Shown: positions 34,675 to 45,048, counted from the stretch's first letter. The stretch is DNA of 64,000 bases from JAXLYE01 sp046351595 (GCA_046351595.1 JAXLYE010000008.1:124001-188000), one strand, 5' to 3'. Made by a program: numbers and translations. Notes: a model not told the origin generated them from the sequence alone.

Positions 34675-35628
34675 ATGTCCGACTCTGCACCCAAGGTGCC
34701 CGCCAGGGGGCGCGCCCGCCGCGGGACCGCGCCCAAGCCCAGTCCCGTCGATCCCACGCCCGCCGCGGTCCCGGCGAGCGACGCCCGCCCCGAGCGCATC
34801 GCCCTCACCAGCCCCGACAAGCCGATGTTCCCCGAGGCCGGGCTGAGCAAGGCCGCGCTGGTCGACTACTACGAGCGCATCGCGCCGCTGCTCCTGCCGC
34901 ACCTGCGCGATCGGCCGCTGACGCTGGAGCGCCTGCCCGACGGGCTGACCGGAGCGGACGCCAAGCGCTTCTGGCAGAAGAACACGCCCGCGCACTACCC
35001 GGCCTGGATCCCGCGCTTCGTCGTGCCCAACGAGGACGGCAAGCCCGTGCACTACGCGCTGTGCAACAGCGTCGAGGCGCTGCGCTACCTGGTGAACCAG
35101 GGCGCGGTCACGTTCCACATCTGGCTGTCGCGCGCGCCGCTCATCGATCAGCCGGACTGCGTGCTGTTCGATCTCGATCCCGGGCCCGCGCCGTTCGCGG
35201 CGGTCATCGAGCTCGCGCACCGGCTGCGCGAGGCGCTGCAGCGTGACGGACACGAGGTCTTCGTCAAGACCTCGGGCAAGAGCGGGCTGCACCTCCTTTT
35301 GCCGTGGCGCGGCGGCGACTTCAGCAGCTCTCGCGCCTTCGCCGAGCGCATCGCTACCGCGGTCCTGCGCGAGCGCCCCGAGCTCGCGACGCTGGAGCTC
35401 CGCAAGGAGCGGCGCGGCGGCCGCATCTACCTCGACATCCTGCAGAACGTGCGCGGCCACCACGTGGTGCCGCCCTATGTCGTGCGGCCGGTGCCGGCGG
35501 CCACGGTGTCGATGCCGCTCGGCTGGGACGAGGTCCGCGAGGGGCTCGACCCGCGCGCTTTCACCGTCGAGCGCGCGCTGCAGCGGGCGGCCGCGGGGGA
35601 TCCGATGGCGGCGCTCGGCGCGCGCTGA
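34675..35628 (+). CDS. LigD-type polymerase/primase domain protein
   Basis: 317 residues matching the polymerase (PolDom, archaeo-eukaryotic primase fold) part of bacterial NHEJ ligase LigD, without ligase or nuclease modules. A basic N-terminal tail of 40 residues precedes LTSPDKPMFPEAGLSKAALVDYY. The metal-binding acids are D166 and D168 (LFDLDPGP). KTSGKSGLHLLLPW and LDILQNVRGHHVVPPYVVRP are also conserved. It should add ribonucleotides or short fills at break ends. No ku or ATP-dependent ligase gene is in the window, so its partners must be encoded elsewhere. Confidence 0.92.
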   Translation: MSDSAPKVPARGRARRGTAPKPSPVDPTPAAVPASDARPERIALTSPDKPMFPEAGLSKAALVDYYERIAPLLLPHLRDRPLTLERLPDGLTGADAKRFWQKNTPAHYPAWIPRFVVPNEDGKPVHYALCNSVEALRYLVNQGAVTFHIWLSRAPLIDQPDCVLFDLDPGPAPFAAVIELAHRLREALQRDGHEVFVKTSGKSGLHLLLPWRGGDFSSSRAFAERIATAVLRERPELATLELRKERRGGRIYLDILQNVRGHHVVPPYVVRPVPAATVSMPLGWDEVREGLDPRAFTVERALQRAAAGDPMAALGAR

Positions 35629-35685
35629 GCCCCGCGCTCGCCGCGGGGTTTGACGCAGGCGGCGACGGCGCTCTACGCTCTCAAG

Positions 35686-36432
35686 ATGGCGCCCTCGCCG
35701 GCAGCGGCCCACCCGCTCCACTTTGACGCGGCGTACGCAGAGCGCGTGACGCTGCGCGACGGCAGCACGGCCTGGCTGCGCCTCCTGCAGCCGACCGACG
35801 GGCCGATCCTCGTCGCCGGGTTCAAGGGGCTGTCGCCGCGCTCGCGCTTCCGCCGCTTCATGACCGACAAGGGCGAGCTGGCGCCGCGCGACCTTACCTA
35901 CCTGACGCAGATCGATCAGCACGATCACTTCGCGCTCGGCGCGCTGCGAGCGCTGCCGGGGCAGCCGGGCGACGGGCTGGGCATCGCCCGCTTCATCCGC
36001 CTGCGCAACCGGCCCGAGGTCGCGGAGGCCGCGGTGGCGGTCATCGACTCGGTGCAGCGCCAGGGGCTGGGGCGGATCCTGCTCGCGCGCCTGGCCGCGG
36101 CGGCGCGCGAGCGCGGCATCGAGCGCTTCTCCTGCGAGGTGCTGGAGACCAATCTGCCGATCCAGCGGCTCCTGCACGAGCTCGGGCTCACCACCCTGCC
36201 GGCGGCCGAAGAGGGCGTCTATTCCGTCGAGATCCCGCTGTCGGAGCTGCGAGACGGCGGGCCCGCGCCGCCCGGCCTGCTGCCGTACCTGCCCTCGCTG
36301 CCGGCGATGCTTGAGCGCTTCCTCTCGGCGGCCGCGGCGGGGCTGGTCCTGGTGCGGCGCGCCGTCGAGCGCTGGGCCCCGGACCGCACCGGCACACCCG
36401 GCCCCGAGCCGCGCGCGACCAAGACGGACTAG
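35686..36432 (+). CDS. GNAT-family acetyltransferase
   Basis: 248 residues from ATG 35686. The central ~150 residues are a GNAT fold: TLRDGSTAWLRLLQPTDGPILVAG, LGIARFIRLRNRPEVAEAAVAV and the acetyl-CoA loop VQRQGLGRILLARLAAAARERGI, followed by CEVLETNLPIQRLLHELG. This resembles the C-terminal GNAT domain of protein lysine acetyltransferases. A Pro/Ala-rich C-terminal extension of ~60 residues has no clear domain. An in-frame TTG lies 12 codons upstream without better support. The acceptor is unknown. Confidence 0.82.
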   Translation: MAPSPAAAHPLHFDAAYAERVTLRDGSTAWLRLLQPTDGPILVAGFKGLSPRSRFRRFMTDKGELAPRDLTYLTQIDQHDHFALGALRALPGQPGDGLGIARFIRLRNRPEVAEAAVAVIDSVQRQGLGRILLARLAAAARERGIERFSCEVLETNLPIQRLLHELGLTTLPAAEEGVYSVEIPLSELRDGGPAPPGLLPYLPSLPAMLERFLSAAAAGLVLVRRAVERWAPDRTGTPGPEPRATKTD

Positions 36433-36445
36433 CCGGCCTGCCGGC

Positions 36446-37135
36446 TCAGCGACGGTTGGGGGTGCCGACGGCGATGCCGAAGCGCACGCGCCACTGCCCG
36501 TCGTAGTCGAAGGTCACGTCGCTGTAGAGCGCGGCCAGGCCGCTCATCTGCAGGTGGACACCGGCCTGGGCGCCGGCGCGCAGGCCGAAGCGCTCGAGCC
36601 GCAGCTCCTCGGCGGTCATGACCAGGGGCACCGGCGGCCCCCCCGCGCTCCCCGAGATCGCCATCGGCGCGGAGCCGAACGTCGGCTGCGCCGCCTTGAA
36701 CGACATGAAGTCGCAGCCGAGCACGCCCGCGACGTGCCAGACCAGCGGCCCGGTCGCCAGCTGGTAGCCGACGCTGCCCAGCAGCTCGCCGCGCAGCGCC
36801 GTCGAGGCCGCGGCGAACGGCAGGTCCTGGTTGTTCATCCACCCGCCCGAGATCGAGCTCTCGCCCGAGAAGCGCAGCCCGTTCTTCGCCGCGAACGCCA
36901 GCCGCAGCCCGATGCCGCCGCCGAGGTAGCTGCCGCCAGGGAGGTCGACGTTGCCGACGAAGCGCTTGCTGTCGCCGCTGCCCTGGTAGACGTCGTAGCG
37001 CTGCGCGCGCAGCTCGCCCACGGCCTCGGCGCTGAGGAAGTCGATGTAGCCGCCGCTCATGCGGGCCGCGGCAGGGCCAGCGCTGCACAGGACCGGCACA
37101 GCCAGCGCAAGACCGAGCAGGCGTCGAGACATCAT
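36446..37135 (-). CDS. Outer-membrane beta-barrel-like protein
   Basis: 229 residues. A signal peptide (MSRRLLGLALAVPVLCSAG, cleavage near AAA) is followed by alternating amphipathic strands with frequent Gly/aromatic turns and a terminal strand DGQWRVRFGIAVGTPNRR, as in small outer-membrane barrels. No enzymatic motif is present. ATG 37135 is clearly the start: AAGGAGG lies about seven bases upstream. A longer open frame to 37252 contains no homology-like sequence. Convergent with the GNAT gene. Confidence 0.7.
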   Translation of the reverse strand: MMSRRLLGLALAVPVLCSAGPAAARMSGGYIDFLSAEAVGELRAQRYDVYQGSGDSKRFVGNVDLPGGSYLGGGIGLRLAFAAKNGLRFSGESSISGGWMNNQDLPFAAASTALRGELLGSVGYQLATGPLVWHVAGVLGCDFMSFKAAQPTFGSAPMAISGSAGGPPVPLVMTAEELRLERFGLRAGAQAGVHLQMSGLAALYSDVTFDYDGQWRVRFGIAVGTPNRR

Positions 37136-37568
37136 CACAGGGCCTCCTTTCCGACGGGCATTGGCACAAGACTCAAGCGGGGTTGGGGGAGCCGGCTGAT
37201 CGGCCGCGCGCCATCGGGCGCTGCGCGAGCGATCGCCGCTCGCTGCTCGCACGCCCTCCCCAACGCACGAACACCTCGCTGCTTACAGGGTCACGTCGAT
37301 ATTGTCGGCACGCGGCCTGCTTTGGTGCCGGGCGGCTGGCGCGCTACGAGCACACACCGGCGTTCGCGCTGGGCCTTATCGCTCCGCGCACCAGCCTCGC
37401 CTTCACGCGACCGGCGCGAGCGCTTCCTCATTACCGGCATCGGCTCGGCCCTGGCCTGCGCGCGCTACCGCGAGGGCGCCGTGCCGCGGGTCCAGGCTCC
37501 CTGAGCGCGCGCGGAGTGCCGCACGGGCTGGCGCGACGCCAGGTGCTACGCTGGGAGCAGGAGCCGCC
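37136..37568. other. Gene-free stretch
   Basis: About 430 bases between the divergent barrel and lipoprotein genes. Apart from the strong ribosome-binding site of the barrel gene at about 37142-37150, I see no gene, repeat or RNA structure. A forward open frame ending at 37504 has no recognisable domain. Confidence 0.45.
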
Positions 37569-37931
37569 ATGCCGCCTTCCTCTCCCCTCGCCCGGCGCTT
37601 CCGTCGCTGCCTGCGTGTTGCCCTGCTCGCGGGCGCGGGCCTGTGCGCGGCGGGGTGCGCGGCCTCGCAGCCGTCGCGGCGGTCGTGCGAGCGCCTGATC
37701 GATCGCCTGGCCACCGCCTTCGGCGCCTCCGCCGACGAGCTGCAGCGGACGCGCGGCACCGCCGAGGGCCGGCGCGGCGTGCAGCTCGTGATCGACGGCT
37801 GCGTGCGCGAGCAGAGCCCGGCCGCGGTCGACTGCGCGCTGCGCGCTCGCACCCTCGAGGAGCTCAACCGCTGCGGCCTGCGTCCGCTCAGCGCCGGCCC
37901 GGCGGCAGCGCCCCCGGCGCCGATGCCATAG
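37569..37931 (+). CDS. Small putative lipoprotein
   Basis: 120 residues with a basic N-region (RRFRRCLRVALL), a hydrophobic core and lipobox LCAAGC, followed by a mature part of ~90 residues with three Cys (RRSCERLIDRLATAF, VIDGCVREQ, VDCALRA and NRCGLRP). The helix-rich pattern resembles other small deltaproteobacterial lipoproteins, but I cannot name a family. AGGAG lies five bases before the ATG. It converges on the CARF regulator gene with an 8-base gap. Confidence 0.65.
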   Translation: MPPSSPLARRFRRCLRVALLAGAGLCAAGCAASQPSRRSCERLIDRLATAFGASADELQRTRGTAEGRRGVQLVIDGCVREQSPAAVDCALRARTLEELNRCGLRPLSAGPAAAPPAPMP

Positions 37932-37939
37932 CGGGCCGG

Positions 37940-39516
<1,577 letters not shown>

Positions 39517-39517
<1 letters not shown>

Positions 39518-39580
39518 TGGTACAGCATGCACCAGCTTTGATGCGGAGTGCACCAGGAGATCTGGTGCAGCTCGCACCAG
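39517..39580. promoter_or_regulatory. Enhancer-like dyads for the CARF activator
   Basis: Three overlapping inverted repeats built from TGCACCAG/CTGGTGCA: CTGGTACAGCATGCACCAG (39517-39535), arms at 39549-39556 and 39562-39569 (perfect, 5-base spacer), and arms at 39562-39569 and 39573-39580 (one mismatch). They lie about 76-140 bases before the predicted start of the facing sigma-54 promoter, the usual place for activator binding. They would also let the activator bind at its own 5' end. Confidence 0.75.
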
Positions 39581-39630
39581 CAAGCGGCGGCAGCGGACCT
39601 TCAGCGACGGAGCGAGTGGCGGCAGGCGGG

Positions 39631-39646
39631 CGGCACGGCGCTGGCT
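39631..39646 (+). promoter_or_regulatory. Sigma-54 (-24/-12) promoter
   Basis: CGGCACGGCGCTGGCT matches the consensus TGGCACG-N4-TTGCW at all but two positions. The invariant GG (39632-39633) and GC (39644-39645) have the required 10-base spacing. Transcription would start near 39657, leaving a leader of about 37 bases with a GGGAGAGGG ribosome-binding site before the unassigned gene. Confidence 0.75.
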
Positions 39647-39693
39647 AGGAGCTCGGGTGCGCCCGGTGGGCGGGCGCCAAGGGAGAGGGCGAG

Positions 39694-40188
39694 TTGCGCA
39701 GCGATATGTACGAGCTGTTGATCGAGCGCCCGCGCGGTGGTGCGGGCTGGGGCCGGCGCTGGCCCGAGGTCAACTGGCGCTGCCTGGATCAGACCGGCGA
39801 GGGGCAGAAGGACGGCGGGCCGCTCCGCCAGCGGATGAAGCCGCGCCGGCCCAGCAAGTGGCTGAGCGAGAACCTGGCGCCGCTGTGCCGCTTCCTGCAG
39901 CGGCGGGTCGGGCGGCCGTGGAACGAGGTGCACAGCGAGATCTGCGCGCACATCGCGGTGCGCTCGGCGGTGCAGAAGCACGTGCTCGATCACCTGTGGC
40001 ACTACGTCGAGCGGAACCCGGTGATGATCGACGGGCGGCCGCACCACGCGCGGGCCTCGCGCGGTGTGTACCAGCCGCTGTCGGGCTACCGCTACAGCTT
40101 CTATGTCTGCCCGGTGACGGGGTGGCTGTTGCAGGTGCGGCACCAGCGGATCCGCAGGCGCGCCGCGCAGCCAGACGCGGTACGCTAG
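39694..40188 (+). CDS. Unassigned protein of the PrfH unit
   Basis: 164 residues from TTG 39694 (160 from the ATG at 39706). The N-terminus MYELLIERPRGGAGWGR is basic and glycine-rich. The core is helical: SKWLSENLAPLCRFLQRRVGRPWNEVHSEICAHI, then SAVQKHVLDHLWHYVERNPVMIDGRPH. The end is strand-rich (YRYSFYVCPVTGWLLQV) and basic. I cannot attach a named domain. The size, charge and absence of a signal peptide suggest an intracellular RNA- or ribosome-associated protein. It is the first gene behind the sigma-54 promoter and is followed by prfH after 70 bases. Confidence 0.7.
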   Translation: MRSDMYELLIERPRGGAGWGRRWPEVNWRCLDQTGEGQKDGGPLRQRMKPRRPSKWLSENLAPLCRFLQRRVGRPWNEVHSEICAHIAVRSAVQKHVLDHLWHYVERNPVMIDGRPHHARASRGVYQPLSGYRYSFYVCPVTGWLLQVRHQRIRRRAAQPDAVR

Positions 40189-40206
40189 ACAGACGCGGTA
40201 CGCCAG
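40172..40206. repeat. 17-bp direct repeat at a stop codon
   Basis: CAGACGCGGTACGCTAG (40172-40188) is repeated with one change at 40190-40206. The TAG of the first copy is the stop of the unassigned gene; the second copy lies in the gap before prfH. It is probably a small duplication. Confidence 0.8.
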
Positions 40207-40258
40207 GGAAACCAGCGGGAGGGAAGATGAGGGACAGAGTACGGAGGGGGCGAAGGGG

Positions 40259-40882
40259 ATGAGCCTGTGGCTGCAGATCTCGTCGGGGCGGGGGCCGGCG
40301 GAGTGTCAGTGGGTGGTCGCGCAGGTGCTGCGCGTGCTGACGGCGGAGGCGGCGGCGCGCGGCGTGGGCGCGGAGCTGCTCGAGGCGGGCGCCGGCGAGC
40401 AGCGTGACACGCTGCTGTCGGCGCTGCTGTCGCTCGACGGAGCGGCGGCGGCGGAGCTTGCGGCTTCGTGGGTCGGGACGGTGCAGTGGATCGGCCGCAG
40501 CCCGTTCCGGCCGCAGCACAAGCGCCAGAACTGGTTCATCGGGGTCGAGCGCTTCGCGCTGCCCGAGCGGCCGGCGTGGTCCGAGCGCGAGCTGGTGATC
40601 ACGACGCTGCGCGCCAGCGGACCGGGCGGCCAGCACGTCAACAAGACCGAGTCCGCGGTGCGCATCGTGCACCAGCCGACCGGCCTGTCGGTGGTGGCGC
40701 GCGAGGAGCGCTCGCAGCAGCAGAACAAGCGGCTGGCGCTGGCGCGGCTGGCGGCGCTGCTCAGCCAGAGCGGCGAGCAGGCGGCGCGCGCGGCGGCGCA
40801 GGAGCGCTGGGATCAGCACAACGAGCTTGTCCGCGGCAACCCGGTGCGGGTCTATGCGGGGCCGGACTTCCGGCGGCGCTAG
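40259..40882 (+). CDS. prfH: Peptide chain release factor H
   Basis: 207 residues of the PrfH family, a class-I release-factor relative that lacks the codon-recognition domain. The peptidyl-tRNA hydrolysis loop GGQ is present in RASGPGGQHVNKTESAVRI, followed by a basic stretch (REERSQQQNKRLALARLAALL). The N-terminal ~90 residues are the PrfH-specific domain. In E. coli strains prfH is paired with rtcB2, and the pair rescues and repairs ribosomes cut in the decoding centre. Here no rtcB is seen, and an unassigned protein takes the neighbouring place. AGGGGGCGAAGGGG precedes the ATG. The stop abuts the stop of a convergent methyltransferase. Confidence 0.92.
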   Translation: MSLWLQISSGRGPAECQWVVAQVLRVLTAEAAARGVGAELLEAGAGEQRDTLLSALLSLDGAAAAELAASWVGTVQWIGRSPFRPQHKRQNWFIGVERFALPERPAWSERELVITTLRASGPGGQHVNKTESAVRIVHQPTGLSVVAREERSQQQNKRLALARLAALLSQSGEQAARAAAQERWDQHNELVRGNPVRVYAGPDFRRR

Positions 40883-41764
40883 TCAGCCGCCGTCCTTCAC
40901 CGCGACGAGCTCGTAGACCGGCGGGCAGGCCGCGAAGTCGGTCGGGCTGCGCTCGACCTCGTCGAGATCGTGGAAGAGCTCATCGCAGTCGGCGGGCGCG
41001 AACAGGCCCATGGTGACGAGCTTGGGCGCGAAGGTCCGCCACCACGAGCTGATCCAGGCGAACATCTGATCCGTGCCGCGCGCCAGGCGCTGGTGGACCT
41101 CGAGGCGGACGAGGCGCAGGCCGGCCTCGTGCAAGAGCCGCGGCAGGCGGCCGCAGATGTCGGAGTCGCCGCCGCGCGCCTCCCAGCTGGCGATGGTGGC
41201 GGCGACGACACGCTCGAAGCTGCGGCGGCGCGGCGCGAGGGCCATGGAGCGGTAGTTGAAGTAGTCGTGCACGACGAAGCGCCCGCCGGGGCGCAGCAGC
41301 GAGGCGACGCCGCGCACGACGGCCGCCGGATCGCGGACGAAGCACAGCACCCAGCGCGCGTACGCCAGATCGAACAGGGGGGCGGGCTGCGCCGGATTCG
41401 CCGGATCCTTCAGCGCGGGCGCGAGCACGTGCGGCAGCTCATGGACGTCACCGACGAGGCCGTGCAGCTGCGGCAGCCCGCGCGCCGCGGCCTGCTGGTT
41501 CAGGTGGCGGATGAAGCCCGGCGACTCGTCGACGGCGAGGACGCGGCCGTCGCGGCCGACGAGCTGGGCGAGCTCGCAGGCGGCGAAGCCGGGGCCGCAG
41601 CCGAGGTCGAGGGCGCGCGCTCCGGGGCGCAGGCCGGCCCACCGCCACGCGGCGTGCGCGGCGTCGGACCACAGGCGGTGCTGCAGGGCCAGGCGATCCA
41701 GCTCGTCCTGGCCGGTGCCAAGGACATACTCTCTCTCGGGCGGGCTGTCGGGTTCGGTGCTCAT
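40883..41764 (-). CDS. Class I SAM-dependent methyltransferase
   Basis: 293 residues with the SAM motifs ALDLGCGPGFAACELA, VLAVDESPGFIRHL and LFDLAYARWVLCFVRDP, then LLRPGGRFVVHDYFNY. The C-terminal 100 residues (FERVVAATIASWEARGGD to VYELVAVKDGG) cap the active site. It resembles UbiE/Methyltransf_25-type small-molecule methyltransferases; the substrate is not predictable. It converges with prfH with no intervening base, so transcripts must overlap. There is no sign that it belongs to the PrfH unit. Confidence 0.85.
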   Translation of the reverse strand: MSTEPDSPPEREYVLGTGQDELDRLALQHRLWSDAAHAAWRWAGLRPGARALDLGCGPGFAACELAQLVGRDGRVLAVDESPGFIRHLNQQAAARGLPQLHGLVGDVHELPHVLAPALKDPANPAQPAPLFDLAYARWVLCFVRDPAAVVRGVASLLRPGGRFVVHDYFNYRSMALAPRRRSFERVVAATIASWEARGGDSDICGRLPRLLHEAGLRLVRLEVHQRLARGTDQMFAWISSWWRTFAPKLVTMGLFAPADCDELFHDLDEVERSPTDFAACPPVYELVAVKDGG

Positions 41765-41913
41765 GGCGTTGGCGTCCTCTGGGGGGCCGGCAGCGGCCGG
41801 GCGCCGGAATACTACGCCAGGGCGCGCCGCCCCACAGCCGCCGGGCAGCCAGATCCGGAAGCGGCTCTCGCTGCGCCCGGACGCGGCGCGGATCGGTCGC
41901 TCTCGCGGCGCCT

Positions 41914-42420
41914 TCACGGGCTGGTGCGCAGCGAGGACACACGATCCTGAGACTTCTTCGCCCAGAGCACGGCAAAGACGCCGGTCGCCATCACGAAGGC
42001 CATGCTCGCGGTCTCGGCCGAGACGTGGGTGGCGATGGCCCAGACCGAGGCCACGTGGCACACGGTGTCGATGAACAGGAGGAGCTGCTTCAGCTGGACG
42101 AACTGACCGTCGCTGAAGATGTCGGGGTTCTCGTAGTGGTGGATGCGGCGGTAGACGCGCTCGCTCAGGAACACCCCTGCGTAGGCTGCGTGCATGATGA
42201 CGCCCAGGGCCAGCGCCGGCCAGTACCACGGCCAGGTGCCCAGCGTCGCGAGGAAGAGCAGGGCCAGGCTGTAGGCGCTGAAGTCCGAGAGGATCGCCAG
42301 GCCGAAGCCGAGCCGGGTGCGCTGGATCTGCGGCGGCTCCTTCTTGAGCAGGGTGCTGAAGTGGGCGAGCAGGTGATACGACGCAAATCCGAGAGCCACT
42401 GTGCCAAGTACGAACAGCAT
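41914..42420 (-). CDS. Four-helix integral membrane protein
   Basis: 168 residues with four predicted transmembrane helices (starting LFVLGTVALGFASYHLL, LGFGLAILSDFSAYSLALLFLA, WPALALGVIMHAAYAGVFL and LLFIDTVCHVASVWAIATHV) and a final hydrophobic stretch before KKSQDR. No family is recognised. The start at 42420 follows GGAGGG by six bases; a longer frame to 42477 is less likely. It is transcribed in the direction of the methyltransferase gene, 149 bases away. Confidence 0.65.
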   Translation of the reverse strand: MLFVLGTVALGFASYHLLAHFSTLLKKEPPQIQRTRLGFGLAILSDFSAYSLALLFLATLGTWPWYWPALALGVIMHAAYAGVFLSERVYRRIHHYENPDIFSDGQFVQLKQLLLFIDTVCHVASVWAIATHVSAETASMAFVMATGVFAVLWAKKSQDRVSSLRTSP

Positions 42421-42918
42421 GGAATCCCTCCAGATGGTCTCCCAACACCGGATGGAGCGTTCTCCGGTGGAGTTCACAGGGATTCCCAGAGGCGCCAGGA
42501 ACGGAAGCCTCGGAATTCCCTCAAAAAAATCGATACGCAGACTCCGAAAGGGTCGCTAACAGAGCCCAGATCCTCGTCGGCAACAGGTGCAGTCCGCGCG
42601 GTCCCCTGAGAGGAACGATCCGCGGATCAGAAAAGGCTGCCCCCGATCGAGAAGTCCCTTTCCGGAACATAGCACCGGATCACTAATGTCGTTACTGTGA
42701 AGATCGCTAGTAGCGCGGCCCCGTAATTGCCCTGGCGCTGTGCCGCGGTGTACTCCGGGGGCGCCGGGAAGCGGAGGGATCGTCAGCAGGAAGGACCGGC
42801 GGCCGGCGGAGGAGCCGGCTGGCCGGGTGCACGGTCGGGTTCCGGAGGGAGGACGAGGATGTAGCGTAACCGTTCCGCTACCCGCGCAGCGCTGTCGCTG
42901 TCGCTGTCGCTGTCGCTG
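42421..42918. other. Gene-free stretch
   Basis: About 500 bases between the membrane-protein gene and the end of the Tat-protein gene. No gene or RNA is supported. The last part is a GCTGTC simple repeat, described separately. Confidence 0.45.
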
Positions 42919-42920
42919 TT
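42891..42920. repeat. GCTGTC hexamer repeat
   Basis: Four exact GCTGTC units and a fifth ending TT run into the TAA stop of the Tat-secreted protein gene on the minus strand. Confidence 0.85.
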
Positions 42921-44322
42921 AGGCTCCGGTCAGGCTCTGGATGATGGCTCCGTCCATGGGCCCGCTGTAGTACGGCCGCACGGCGTCCTTCTTGCCGCCG
43001 GAGACGGCGTACAGGACCGCGCCGCAGGCCGCGCTGGTGCAGACCGCGGTCGGGGTGTTCATGTTGTCCTGGCCGGTCACCGGGTCCCAGTTCACGCGCG
43101 CGTTGGGCTGCACGTCGCCGATCCAGCCCGGCTGCAAGAGGCCCGCGCCCTGCACGAACAAGAGGTTCATCCCGCCGGGCGTGCCGTCGGGCCAGCCGTT
43201 GCGCTGGTAGGGGTTCTTGGGTGTGTCGCCGCTCATCGTGAGCACGACGCGGTCGCCGATCTTCTTGCCCGGGTTGGTGGGGTCCGGCGTGTTATCAAGC
43301 TCGCTCTGGAAGCGCTGCAGCACGCGCGCCAGGCCATCGAACAGGTCGGTCGGGTTGCCGGCGAAGGCGCCGTGCGGATCGTCGTTGAACGCGGGCAGCG
43401 TCACCTGCGCGCACAGGCCCAGGCGGAACGCATTGGCGGTGACGATCAGCGCCTCGGTCAGCGCCTTGAGGCGCGCGTCGGTCTGCGCCACCTGCCCGCC
43501 CCAGTCTGCGACCTGCCCGGACTTCACCGCGAGCTCGGTCGCCAGGTTCTTGACCACCAGGCCGAGCGCGGTGCGCGAGTCGCCGCGGGCGCGCTCGTAC
43601 GTCGGGCGCTCGGCCCACTGCGTGAGGCCCATGAACGCGGTGTGGTACTGCCGGAACAGCTCCTGGTTGGAAGCGGGGGCCAGGCGCGTCATCAGCCGCG
43701 AGGCCGCGCTCGAGAACAGATCGACCATGGCCTGCCCGTCGGGCACCAGCGACGGTGCCGGCGCGCCCGCGGCGACCGGGGCGAAGTTGGGGCTCTGGCC
43801 GTTGCGCTGGATGCCGATGGCGGGGATGAGCGCGTTCAGCGAGCGCTGGATCACCGACGCGGCCGAGAAGAGGTTGCCGCCGCCGTCCTGGGTGATCTGC
43901 ACGGTGTTGCCGTTGAAGCCCGGGAACGTGGAGTGGGCCTGCGCGCTGCCCGCGACCATGACGGTGAAAGGCCGCTTCTCGAACACCGGCTTGCCGTCGA
44001 CGACGCGGCTGTACAGCTTGCGGCCGTTGGCGAGCGCGATGCGGCGGAAGCGCTGCGGTCCGTCGATGGCGTAGTCGCCCTGGTTCTGCTCGACGATGCG
44101 CGGCACCGGGAAGATCACGGTGGCGCGCGACAGGGCGCCGGTGCCGAGCACGATGTTGACCATGAACGCGGGCGAGCCCACGTCCGCCAGCGCGCTGCCG
44201 CCCATCTTGTCGAGGATGTCGAAGGCGCGTGTCGGTCCCAGCCCGAGCGCGGCGCTGGCTGCGAACACGCCGCGGATGAAGTCACGGCGGGAGGTACCAC
44301 GGAGTCCGGTGTCTCTAGTCAT
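42919..44322 (-). CDS. Tat-exported DUF1501-like protein
   Basis: 467 residues. A twin-arginine signal is clear (TSRRDFIRGVFAASAALGLG). The mature protein contains stretches typical of DUF1501-type exported proteins found beside planctomycete-cytochrome genes (DRVVLTMSGDTPKNPYQRNGWPDGTPGGMNLLFVQGAGLLQPG), although the usual start of that family is diverged. No catalytic residues can be named. GGAGGGACACAAG precedes the ATG. It is the last of four exported-protein genes on one strand (47498 to 42919) that look like one operon. Confidence 0.7.
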   Translation of the reverse strand: MTRDTGLRGTSRRDFIRGVFAASAALGLGPTRAFDILDKMGGSALADVGSPAFMVNIVLGTGALSRATVIFPVPRIVEQNQGDYAIDGPQRFRRIALANGRKLYSRVVDGKPVFEKRPFTVMVAGSAQAHSTFPGFNGNTVQITQDGGGNLFSAASVIQRSLNALIPAIGIQRNGQSPNFAPVAAGAPAPSLVPDGQAMVDLFSSAASRLMTRLAPASNQELFRQYHTAFMGLTQWAERPTYERARGDSRTALGLVVKNLATELAVKSGQVADWGGQVAQTDARLKALTEALIVTANAFRLGLCAQVTLPAFNDDPHGAFAGNPTDLFDGLARVLQRFQSELDNTPDPTNPGKKIGDRVVLTMSGDTPKNPYQRNGWPDGTPGGMNLLFVQGAGLLQPGWIGDVQPNARVNWDPVTGQDNMNTPTAVCTSAACGAVLYAVSGGKKDAVRPYYSGPMDGAIIQSLTGA

Positions 44323-44337
44323 CTTGTGTCCCTCCCT

Positions 44338-45048
44338 CTAGTCGCACAGGAAGATGGTCGACGCGATCGCGGCGACGGCGAGGCGCTTGCGCGTGAGCGC
44401 GTCGGTGACGCCCGCCGCGGTGTCGGCCACCATGTTGTTGCACAGGTCGAGCTGGCGCTGCGACGGGGTGGCGCCGAGCAGGCAGGCGAAGCCGTCGCGG
44501 TCGCAGCTCGTGCCCGAGAACAGCTTGCTGCCCGAGCAGGCGCCGGCCGTCCAGGCGCCGTCGGGGTTGGTCGCGGTCACGAGCTCCTCGGCAACGGCGA
44601 GCAGGATGTCCTGCAGGCCGACGACGCTGCTGGTGCTGTTGCGCGTGCTCTCGCCGATGCGGCCGAAGAAGTTGGCGGTGCCCCAGACCGACTGCGCGCG
44701 CTGGTACAGCGAGCCGGCGCTGTTCGCGGCGGTGTTGCCGATGTTGATGCCGCGCGAGGTCAGGATCGCGCCCACGGTCTTATAACGCAGCTTGCCGCAG
44801 GAGTGCAGCCGCTCGCCCTCGGCGGGCGGTACCTGGCGGCCGTCCTTGAACACGTCGCCGACGTTGTCCAGGATGTCGTCGTGATCGATCCCGTAGGCCG
44901 GGCCGGTCGGCTGCTGCGTCTTGAGCTGCGGATCGTCGAACAGCGGCAGCTCGAGCATCGGCGACCCGCAGCAAGAGAGGCCCAGGGCGCAGGCCGCGGC
45001 GAGTCCGCCCGGGGCGAGTCTGGAGAGGAGCGCTCGGTAGGTATTCAT
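44338..45048 (-). CDS. Exported lipoprotein of the cytochrome cluster
   Basis: 236 residues. A signal sequence with lipobox-like ALGLSCC is followed by a largely helical mature part with several Cys (LHSCGKLRYK, GACSGSKLFSGTSCDRDGFACLLG, LDLCNNMVAD). No family is recognised. AGGAGAACCAG lies before the ATG. It sits 15 bases upstream of the Tat-protein gene and 28 bases after the CxxCH protein gene, so cotranscription is very likely. Confidence 0.7.
   Translation of the reverse strand: MNTYRALLSRLAPGGLAAACALGLSCCGSPMLELPLFDDPQLKTQQPTGPAYGIDHDDILDNVGDVFKDGRQVPPAEGERLHSCGKLRYKTVGAILTSRGINIGNTAANSAGSLYQRAQSVWGTANFFGRIGESTRNSTSSVVGLQDILLAVAEELVTATNPDGAWTAGACSGSKLFSGTSCDRDGFACLLGATPSQRQLDLCNNMVADTAAGVTDALTRKRLAVAAIASTIFLCD

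Noticed and set aside
37302..37504. Small gene in the gap before the 37569 lipoprotein
   Set aside because: The frame is open but has no ribosome-binding site, no domain, and a composition like neighbouring non-coding sequence.
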